Origin: Candidatus Omnitrophota bacterium
GTDB taxonomy: Bacteria; Omnitrophota; Gorgyraeia; S143-82
Assembly (NCBI GenBank): GCA_027034965.1
Contig: JALVWL010000002.1
Span: 1-5,424, forward strand
Length of the DNA: 5,424 bases
Direction of reading: 5' to 3'
Every line of letters begins with the position of its first letter. Position 1 is the first letter of the stretch. The position numbers and the translations under genes were made by a program. Of the stretch, positions 1-4,995 are shown in pieces. The notes beneath the pieces are model-generated. The model was not told the DNA's origin. It saw only the letters and a program-made list of their open reading frames with translations, and ran no database searches.

Positions 1-419
1 AGGATATCCAGGGCAGGCCATTTGTAGGTAGGGCAGGGCAGCTCCTTACACGCTTGATAAACAAGATGGGATTCGATAGAGCGGATGTGTATATAGCCAA
101 TGTCTTGAAATGCCGTCCTCCGGGGAACAGAAATCCCTTGCCATCTGAGATATTCGCCTGCAGGCATTTTCTACAGAAACAGATAGATATAATAAGACCA
201 AAGGTGATCTGTACACTAGGAAAGTTTGCTACCGAACTTTTGCTTGAAAGGAAGGTAGGGATAAAGTCGGCCCGTGGCAGGGTCTTTGATTTCAAGGGGA
301 TAAAGGTGGTTCCAACCTTTCATCCGGCCTATCTTCTACGCAATCCCAGAGATAAGATCCTTGTATGGGAGGATGCCAAGACAATACTCCGAATACTTGG
401 TAGGGAGATAAATGAGTAG
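1..419 (+). CDS. udg: Type-4 (4Fe-4S) uracil-DNA glycosylase, 3' part, 5' end cut by window start
   Basis: This enzyme family removes uracil from DNA as the first step of base-excision repair in the cytoplasm. The reading frame is open from base 3 to the TAG at 417-419 and encodes 138 residues. The TTG at 54 lies inside the conserved domain and is not a real start. Visible motifs are GRPFVGRAGQLL just after the cut, then KCRPPGNRNPLP with the third cluster cysteine, and FACRHFL with the fourth (C-x15-C). Near the C-terminus is TFHPAYLLRNP, which holds the conserved catalytic-region histidine. The missing N-terminal half (GEAPG motif and the CxxC pair) is present at the other end of the window, where bases 5234-5424 repeat 1-191. 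Joined in register the protein is 218 residues, normal for the family. The last 8 bases overlap the start of the ABC exporter gene, suggesting translational coupling. The family call is by motif and is firm. Confidence 0.93.
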   Translation, partial: DIQGRPFVGRAGQLLTRLINKMGFDRADVYIANVLKCRPPGNRNPLPSEIFACRHFLQKQIDIIRPKVICTLGKFATELLLERKVGIKSARGRVFDFKGIKVVPTFHPAYLLRNPRDKILVWEDAKTILRILGREINE

Positions 420-2211
420 AAAGTCCACTACATTAGAGTCGTATAAGCACTTATTTGCACTGATAATAGTCTATTGGAAGTGGTTTTTACTTGCAGGTGT
501 ATTGATGGTCTTCAATGCAGTATTCGATGGTGCCTCTTTGTCTATGATAGTGCCTATCGCCGACAGGGTCTTATCGGGTAGACCGATTGCGTTTCCCTAT
601 AAGTTGCCTCCCCTTCTGCAGGGTCTGATTGACAGGCTTAATCAGATAGACAGGGAGACAATGCTCCTATATACGGGTATATTTATTGTTGTTGTATTCC
701 TTTTAAAGGCCATTACGGAATTTCTGTATAAGTATATAATGACGGATATCGGTCAGCGTATTATTCGCGATTTGAGGCAGCGCATTTACGAAAAACTCCA
801 GAGTCTGTCTATGGATTTCTTTTCTAGATATCGTTCTGGCGAGCTTATCTCGAAGGTTATGAATGACGTTACGATAATAGAAAACAGCGTTGCCTACGGT
901 GTAACCGAACTCATCTATCAGGGGGCCCAGGTCCTTGTCTTTGCGGGCATCATATTTTTTATAAATTATAAACTGGCAGTATGGTTGTTCGTTATATTGC
1001 CGCTTGTCCTGTTTCCGATACTGCGCATAGGTAGGCTGCTGAAAAAGATTACCCATAAGACTCAGGAGCGGATAGCGGACATAAATTCTCTGTTATTCGA
1101 GACCATATCTGGAATAAAGATTATCAAGGCCTTTGCAACAGAGGACTATGAGATAAGGCGTTTTTCAAAGAATAATGATGACTATTACCGCCTCACTATG
1201 AAGGCGGCTGGCAAAAGACTTATTGTTTCTCCTATGCTAGAGCTGATAGGGGCGATTGCTGCGGTGGCTATCTTGTGGTGGGGAGGCAGGTTGGTTCTCG
1301 AGGGTAGGTTCTCTTTTGGTGTATTTGGCCTATTTTTGGCTGCCTTGCTTTCTATGTTAAGGCCCCTTAAACGTCTCAGCAATGTACACCTTTTCTATCA
1401 GAGGGCCCTTGCAGCGATAGATAGGATCTATGAGATACTGAATCAACGACCAAGCATTGTAGATAATGATTATGTGCATCCCTTCTCTTTTAAGAAGGAG
1501 ATACGCCTTGAGGGGGTCTGGTTTTCCTACAATGGACGCGATTGGGTCTTGCAGGATATCAATATGGCTGTAAGAAAGGGCTCTGTGGTGGCCATAGTTG
1601 GTCCTTCAGGCAGTGGCAAGAGTACAATAGCGAATCTTTTATTGAGGCTCTACGATCCCCAGAAAGGGGCCGTGAAGATAGACGGAGTAGATATCAGGGA
1701 CTTTGCTGTTAGGGACCTGCGTCGGCACATTGGCATAGTTACCCAAGATACGGTTTTGTTTAATGCAAGCATTGAGGAGAATATACGCTATGGTTCTTGG
1801 GATGTATCTCAAGAAGATATTGTAAGAGCAGCAAAGCTAGCCAATGCCCATAATTTTATTACCTCCTTCCCTGAGGGTTATCAGACCAATATAGGCGATT
1901 TGGGCAGCCGGCTTTCAGGAGGGCAGAGACAGAGACTGGCTATCGCCAGGGCCATTGTCAGGGATCCAGAGATATTGATTTTGGACGAGGCGACCTCACA
2001 CCTGGATCTCCAGGCAGAGAGGGAGGTGCAGATTGCCCTGCAGAACGTGATTAAGAACAGAACAGTTATAGTTATTGCCCACAGGCTTAGCACGGTGAAA
2101 GATGCGGAGACTATATTTGTCCTCCATCATGGCAGGCTAGTTGAACAGGGCAGGCATAGGGAGTTAATGGAGAAAAATGGCCTCTATGCCAGTTTATATA
2201 AGCTACAGTAA
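412..2211 (+). CDS. msbA: MsbA-like lipid A/phospholipid exporting ABC transporter (fused permease and ATPase)
   Basis: This is a 599-residue half-transporter that would act as a homodimer in the inner membrane. Members of this family flip lipid A-core or phospholipid from the inner to the outer leaflet using ATP. Six hydrophobic segments are visible at roughly residues 17-37, 86-106, 163-184, 186-205, 273-291 and 303-318. The ATPase domain follows from about 365: A-loop Tyr373, Walker A GPSGSGKST 397-405, Q-loop Gln445, signature LSGGQ 501-505, Walker B ILILDEA 521-527 with catalytic Glu526, and H-loop His557. The D-loop reads SHLD (529-532) where SALD is usual; the essential Asp is kept. 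The ATG at 412 is the first possible start because an in-frame TAA sits at 409-411. GGGAG at 403-407 is a short-spaced Shine-Dalgarno. The start overlaps the glycosylase stop (ATGAGTAG). Length and architecture are typical of MsbA. Substrate cannot be read from sequence, so another lipid or peptide exporter of the same fold is possible. Confidence 0.85.
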   Translation: MSRKSTTLESYKHLFALIIVYWKWFLLAGVLMVFNAVFDGASLSMIVPIADRVLSGRPIAFPYKLPPLLQGLIDRLNQIDRETMLLYTGIFIVVVFLLKAITEFLYKYIMTDIGQRIIRDLRQRIYEKLQSLSMDFFSRYRSGELISKVMNDVTIIENSVAYGVTELIYQGAQVLVFAGIIFFINYKLAVWLFVILPLVLFPILRIGRLLKKITHKTQERIADINSLLFETISGIKIIKAFATEDYEIRRFSKNNDDYYRLTMKAAGKRLIVSPMLELIGAIAAVAILWWGGRLVLEGRFSFGVFGLFLAALLSMLRPLKRLSNVHLFYQRALAAIDRIYEILNQRPSIVDNDYVHPFSFKKEIRLEGVWFSYNGRDWVLQDINMAVRKGSVVAIVGPSGSGKSTIANLLLRLYDPQKGAVKIDGVDIRDFAVRDLRRHIGIVTQDTVLFNASIEENIRYGSWDVSQEDIVRAAKLANAHNFITSFPEGYQTNIGDLGSRLSGGQRQRLAIARAIVRDPEILILDEATSHLDLQAEREVQIALQNVIKNRTVIVIAHRLSTVKDAETIFVLHHGRLVEQGRHRELMEKNGLYASLYKLQ

Positions 2212-2226
2212 ATAGCCTGTCTGTGG

Positions 2227-2232
2227 TATACT
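2227..2232 (+). promoter_or_regulatory. Possible extended -10 promoter for thiC
   Basis: TATACT is preceded by TG plus one base (2224-2226), the extended -10 form recognised by the housekeeping sigma factor. No convincing -35 box lies 16-18 bp upstream. Transcription would begin near 2239, leaving a leader of about 43 nt before thiC. This would let thiC be expressed separately from msbA. The call rests on motif only. Confidence 0.35.
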
Positions 2233-2265
2233 CTTTAATCACCTTTTTGATATAGAGATAAAGTG

Positions 2266-2273
2266 AAAGGGGA
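2266..2273 (+). promoter_or_regulatory. Ribosome binding site of thiC
   Basis: AAAGGGGA lies 8 nt before the ATG at 2282. It is the clearest Shine-Dalgarno in the window. It supports that start, as does an in-frame TGA at 2264-2266 that rules out any earlier one. Confidence 0.7.
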
Positions 2274-2281
2274 TTCTTGAG

Positions 2282-3568
2282 ATGACGCAGTTAGAATTTG
2301 CTAGAGAGAATAAGGCCACTTCCCAGATGAAGTATTGCGCTGATTACGAACAGCTTCCTTTAGAATTGATTATAGAGGAACTGGCGGCTGGGCGGGCCTG
2401 TATACCAAATAATATAAACAGGACAATAAAAAGACCTTGTATCATTGGCAGGGCATTTAGCGTAAAGGTAAATGCCAATGTTGGTACCTCTCCGGATAGT
2501 TGTTCGCTGGAGTATGAAAAGGAGAAGATAAAGACGGCGATAGAGGCGGGAGCCGACTGTGTAATGGACCTCAGTATTGCCGGGGACCTCAAGAAGATAA
2601 GGAACGCCCTTCTGGAGGTCTCAGATGTGCCATTTGGTACAGTTCCCATCTATGAAGTGGCCTACAATCTTACCCGCCAGGGTAGATCAGTATGGGAGAT
2701 GAGGATAGAAGATGTCCTTGATGTTTTGGAGGAACAGGCAAAGGCCGGGGTTGATTTCTTTACCATTCACGCTGGATTGACTAGGCGGGCAGTGGAAAGG
2801 TATATCGGTGGACGCCTTATGAAGGTTGTGAGCAGGGGAGGATCTATCCTTACGGAGTGGATTAAGAGGAACAGAAAGGAAAATCTATTATATACTCATT
2901 TCGATGAGATATTGGATCTAATGCATTCCTATGATGTTACGATTTCTCTTGGGGATGGACTTAGACCAGGGGCCCTTGACGATAATACGGATAAGGCTCA
3001 GATAGAGGAGTTAATAATATTGGGGGAACTTGCCCAGCGTGCCAGGGAACGTGGCGTCCAGGTGATGATAGAGGGGCCAGGGCATGTGCCCCTTAACCTT
3101 ATCGAGACCAATATGCGCCTTCAGCAGAGGTTATGCGACGATGCCCCCTTTTATGTCCTGGGGCCGCTTCCTCTAGACATAGCCGTTGGGTTTGACCACA
3201 TTGCGGGTGCCATTGGAGGAGCGATAGCTGGATGGCACGGTGCGGCTATGTTGTGTTATGTTACCCCTGCCGAACACATCTCCCATCCGACTGTAGAAGA
3301 TGTCTTTAATGGTGTAGTGGGGACAAAGATCGCCGCCCATGTTTCTGATGTTGCAAAGGGCAACCAAAAGGCGTTAAAATGGAATAGGGAGATGTCGCGT
3401 GCGCGTTATAATCAGAACTGGGATAGGCAGATTGAATTGGCAATACATCCGCCTACAGCCGCACAGCTGCGTAAACGTTTGCCGCTTGTCGATGAAAAGG
3501 CGTGCAGTATGTGTGGAGATTTTTGTGCGATTAATAGAGTAAAGGAAGCAATGGATTTGCCTCAATAG
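2282..3568 (+). CDS. thiC: Phosphomethylpyrimidine synthase ThiC (short form)
   Basis: ThiC is a non-canonical radical-SAM enzyme that rearranges aminoimidazole ribotide into HMP phosphate, the pyrimidine half of thiamine. The 428-residue protein is the short form lacking the N-terminal extension of the roughly 630-residue E. coli enzyme. Conserved blocks appear in order: NANVG 64-68, MDLS 95-98, FTIHAG 160-165, SRGGS 184-188, SLGDGLRPG 222-230, EGPGHVP 264-270, and GFDHI 303-307. His268 and His332 match the two zinc ligands by position and 64-residue spacing. The C-terminal cluster motif is CSMCGDFC (Cys408, 411, 415), CX2CX3C rather than the CX2CX4C of well-studied enzymes. The residues after MDLS read IAGD rather than the usual TGGD-like text. 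No TPP riboswitch sequence is evident in the 70-bp upstream gap. The anaerobic benzimidazole synthase BzaF is a close relative and cannot be excluded on motifs alone. No cobamide gene is nearby, so ThiC is preferred. Confidence 0.9.
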   Translation: MTQLEFARENKATSQMKYCADYEQLPLELIIEELAAGRACIPNNINRTIKRPCIIGRAFSVKVNANVGTSPDSCSLEYEKEKIKTAIEAGADCVMDLSIAGDLKKIRNALLEVSDVPFGTVPIYEVAYNLTRQGRSVWEMRIEDVLDVLEEQAKAGVDFFTIHAGLTRRAVERYIGGRLMKVVSRGGSILTEWIKRNRKENLLYTHFDEILDLMHSYDVTISLGDGLRPGALDDNTDKAQIEELIILGELAQRARERGVQVMIEGPGHVPLNLIETNMRLQQRLCDDAPFYVLGPLPLDIAVGFDHIAGAIGGAIAGWHGAAMLCYVTPAEHISHPTVEDVFNGVVGTKIAAHVSDVAKGNQKALKWNREMSRARYNQNWDRQIELAIHPPTAAQLRKRLPLVDEKACSMCGDFCAINRVKEAMDLPQ

Positions 3569-3583
3569 TGGATTGAAATAACC

Positions 3584-3641
3584 AAAAACTAAAAACTCAA
3601 AGCTAAAAACTAAAAACTAAAAACTAAAAACCACAACTCAA
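3584..3641 (+). repeat. TAAAAAC heptad block, copy 1 (four consecutive perfect units)
   Basis: Four perfect TAAAAAC units run from 3604 to 3631, preceded by related heptads (TAAAAAC, TCAAAGC) in the same 7-nt phase and followed by CACAACTCAA. The same block recurs downstream of ispD at 4750-4791 with identical flanks but only two consecutive units. The two copies thus differ by exactly 14 bp, as expected for slippage in a tandem heptad. Confidence 0.85.
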
Positions 3642-3653
3642 GTTTTGAGGATT

Positions 3654-3745
3654 GAGAAGGGAGAATGAAGCATGAAGGATTCTTATTTACTGAGATATGT
3701 TTCATTCTTAATAAAAAATTCCTCCATTCTCCATTCTTCATTCTT
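3654..3745. repeat. Imperfect inverted repeat of RAGAATG heptads, pair 1
   Basis: The left arm 3654-3678 reads as heptads GAGAAGG, GAGAATG, AAGCATG, AAGG. The right arm 3721-3745, reverse-complemented, reads AAGAATG, AAGAATG, GAGAATG, GAGG. The arms match at 19 of 25 positions across a 42-nt spacer, with differences confined to variable heptad positions 1, 4 and 6. Confidence 0.7.
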
Positions 3746-3752
3746 GATTGTT

Positions 3753-3861
3753 AAGAAGGGAGAACGGAGAAGGAAGAATGAAGGCAGTGGATTTTGATTT
3801 AAAGAAATAATGCGAAATGGTGGTTTTATCCTTCATTCTCCATGCTCCATTCTTCATGCTT
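3753..3861. repeat. Imperfect inverted repeat of RAGAATG heptads, pair 2
   Basis: The left arm 3753-3784 reads AAGAAGG, GAGAACG, GAGAAGG, AAGAATG, AAGG. The right arm 3830-3861, reverse-complemented, reads AAGCATG, AAGAATG, GAGCATG, GAGAATG, AAGG. The arms match at 25 of 32 positions across a 45-nt spacer. Size, spacer and heptad vocabulary are close to pair 1, so the two pairs look like tandem copies of one kind of element. Confidence 0.75.
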
Positions 3862-3941
3862 ATATTTAGATGAGAAAAGAGATGGTTGATTAACCGGGCG
3901 ATGGAAGGTAAAGAGTTCTAATGCATAATCCGGGTTAAACT

Positions 3942-4619
3942 ATGAATGGCCTTGTATTTTTGATGGGTGGCTCTTCTGTTCGTTATGGGAAGAATAAGCT
4001 ATTCGAGAGACTAGGGGATAGGTTTGTCTGGGAATTGTCTTTTGATACATTCCTCGCGACAGAGTTGATAGATGTGATATGCGTTGTGGTCGATGAGGGC
4101 CTAAGGGCATCTCTCAGTGAAAAGTTTGAAAGGGCTGGTTACACATCAAGGGTAATATTTGCTGCACCTGGTAGGGAACGGATGTTCTCGGTGTTAAATG
4201 GACTTGAGGCCTTGGCGATGATGCAGGTGGAGAATGTCTTTATACACGATGCCGCCAGGCCACTTGTCTCGTCGAAATTGATAAAGCGGATTTGGAGATA
4301 TCTAGCTGAATACCAGGCAGTTGTCCCTGGATTGAAGGTCCGTGGGACGATTAAACGTGTCTGTGACGATGGGTTTATCGAGGCCACGATTGATAGGAGT
4401 AGCCTGGTTGAGGTTCAGACCCCCCAGGCATTTAGGTTTGCTCCGCTCCATAGCGGATATCGCGAGGCAGTTGAGACAGGAAGGATGTTTACTGATGATG
4501 CTGCTGTATGGGAGGAATTCTGCGATGGGCCTGTCTTTGTCTGCGAGGGGGAGTCTGTCAATATTAAGTTGACATATCCAGAGGATATTCGTTTGGTGTA
4601 TGCATTTTACGACCAGTAA
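3942..4619 (+). CDS. ispD: 2-C-methyl-D-erythritol 4-phosphate cytidylyltransferase IspD
   Basis: IspD couples MEP with CTP to form CDP-methylerythritol, the third step of the non-mevalonate isoprenoid pathway, in the cytoplasm. The protein has 225 residues, a normal length. The N-terminal nucleotide-binding loop reads LMGGSSVRYGKNKLF, with Arg14 and Lys19 as the likely catalytic pair; family members usually have AAGxGxRMG and about two more residues between these. Other blocks are typical: GRERMFSVLNGL 77-88, HDAARP 102-107, TIDRSSLVEVQTPQAF 149-164, TDDAAVWE 184-191, and GESVNIKLTYPEDI 203-216. An in-frame TAA at 3936-3938 makes the ATG at 3942 the first possible start. Only a weak GGG (3932-3934) stands as Shine-Dalgarno. 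IspF, often adjacent or fused, is absent. A general sugar-phosphate nucleotidyltransferase is the alternative, but the TPQAF and NIKLTYPED blocks favour IspD. Confidence 0.9.
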   Translation: MNGLVFLMGGSSVRYGKNKLFERLGDRFVWELSFDTFLATELIDVICVVVDEGLRASLSEKFERAGYTSRVIFAAPGRERMFSVLNGLEALAMMQVENVFIHDAARPLVSSKLIKRIWRYLAEYQAVVPGLKVRGTIKRVCDDGFIEATIDRSSLVEVQTPQAFRFAPLHSGYREAVETGRMFTDDAAVWEEFCDGPVFVCEGESVNIKLTYPEDIRLVYAFYDQ

Positions 4620-4635
4620 AGCAAAATTATACCAG

Positions 4636-4683
4636 ATTATGCGATATGGATTAATATTAACCCAAATTATGCAATAGGGGATT
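4636..4683 (+). repeat. Two short direct repeats ATTATGC-RATA-GG-ATT, 30 bp apart
   Basis: Copies start at 4636 (ATTATGCGATATGGATT) and 4666 (ATTATGCAATAGGGGATT). The spacing of 30 bp is close to three helical turns. The second copy covers the -35 region of the promoter at 4686-4694, so a protein-binding site is conceivable. An inverted ATTATGCA also occurs upstream of ispD within 3921-3931. Confidence 0.45.
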
Positions 4684-4685
4684 TG

Positions 4686-4694
4686 TGATATAAT
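4686..4694 (+). promoter_or_regulatory. Extended -10 promoter (TGATATAAT) upstream of the glycosylase gene
   Basis: TG, one base, then a perfect TATAAT gives a full extended -10 box. The best -35 is only TTATGC at 4667-4672 with 16-bp spacing, weak but tolerable for this promoter class. Transcription would start near 4701, where ATTGT-GAG-ACAAT (4702-4714) forms a short perfect inverted repeat. The leader to the ATG at 4996 would be about 295 nt. Confidence 0.5.
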
Positions 4695-4749
4695 GGAAGC
4701 CATTGTGAGACAATAGGAAAAGCTAAAAATAAGAATTTACCATGTGGTT

Positions 4750-4791
4750 AAACTAAAAACTCAAAGCTAAAAACTAAAAACCACAACTCAA
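4750..4791 (+). repeat. TAAAAAC heptad block, copy 2 (two consecutive perfect units)
   Basis: This copy matches the block after thiC with the same left flank (AAACTAAAAACTCAAAGC) and right flank (CACAACTCAA), but has two consecutive TAAAAAC units (4768-4781) instead of four. The pair of blocks flanks ispD in the same orientation, so they form direct repeats that could recombine. Confidence 0.85.
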
Positions 4792-4956
4792 AGCTCAAAA
4801 CTATTTTATAAAGAGAAAACGCAACTAAAAAAAGCGGGAACGGGTTGCAAGAATTGGGAGTTTAGCTGACGATAAAGAGAAAAGAAACAGAAGAGAAAAT
4901 AAAAAGATTTAAGTTTTAAGATGTGGTTTTGACTTTTGAGATTTTAGATTTGAGTT
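4751..4956. repeat. Inverted repeat of heptads enclosing a 136-nt core
   Basis: The left arm 4751-4785 matches the reverse complement of 4922-4956 at 28 of 35 positions with no gap, including the shared AAAACCACA end. Both arms are heptad arrays in which positions vary but phase is kept. The enclosed core holds the GCAAC/GTTGC stem and GC-richer segment near 4820-4870. In RNA the arms could pair to present that core in a long loop. Confidence 0.65.
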
Positions 4957-4981
4957 ATATTTGGATGAGGAAAAAGAAATT

Positions 4982-4986
4982 GGGGA
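4982..4986 (+). promoter_or_regulatory. Ribosome binding site of the downstream glycosylase gene
   Basis: GGGGA lies 9 nt before the ATG at 4996. It favours this start over the in-frame ATG at 5014, whose upstream sequence has no comparable site. An in-frame TGA at 4966-4968 excludes earlier starts. Confidence 0.5.
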
Positions 4987-4995
4987 TGTGGAGTT

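Larger units (their letters stand above)
3569..3941. other. 373-bp intergenic region between thiC and ispD, filled with heptanucleotide repeats
   Basis: No credible gene is present in either strand. From 3584 to 3641 there is a TAAAAAC-type direct heptad block. From 3654 to 3861 there are two inverted pairs built from RAGAATG-type heptads. A small hairpin CTCAA-GTT-TTGAG lies at 3637-3649. The remaining bases to 3941 are AT-rich leader of ispD with no convincing sigma-70 promoter. No hairpin followed by a T-run, so no classic intrinsic terminator for thiC, was found. Confidence 0.7.
4620..4995. other. 376-bp intergenic region between ispD and the second glycosylase segment
   Basis: No gene longer than a few codons is credible here. 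In order it holds a pair of ATTATGC-containing direct repeats, an extended -10 promoter at 4686-4694, a heptad block shared with the other side of ispD (4750-4791), a GC-richer core at about 4820-4870, a purine-rich stretch at 4872-4907, an inverted counterpart of the heptad block (4922-4956), and the ribosome binding site of the downstream gene. A 12-nt direct repeat ATAAAGAGAAAA occurs at 4808-4819 and 4872-4883. Confidence 0.7.

Noticed and set aside
54..56. TTG as start of a 121-residue protein
   Set aside because: The frame is open upstream to the window edge and encodes conserved GRPFVGRAGQLL, so TTG is an internal Leu codon of the glycosylase.
2212..2281. TPP riboswitch before thiC
   Set aside because: The gap is only 70 bp and lacks the conserved CTGAGA and 3' THI-box words.
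3637..3649. Hairpin CTCAA-GTT-TTGAG as a thiC terminator
   Set aside because: The stem is only 5 AT-rich pairs and is not followed by a T-run.
3584..3861. CRISPR array
   Set aside because: The units are 7 nt, contiguous and degenerate, with no regular spacers and no cas gene.
4302..4703. 133-codon open frame on the minus strand over the ispD 3' end
   Set aside because: It is antisense to a well-conserved gene, shows no recognisable domain, and runs into AT-rich spacer; a shadow frame.
4693..4716. Seven-codon ORF starting inside the TATAAT box (MEAIVRQ)
   Set aside because: Its ATG would lie upstream of the predicted transcription start and has no ribosome binding site.
4929..4961. Sigma-70 promoter TTGACT/TATATT close to the glycosylase
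   Set aside because: The boxes are 21 bp apart, and the alternative TTGAGA gives only 14 bp; both words also arise naturally from the heptad array.
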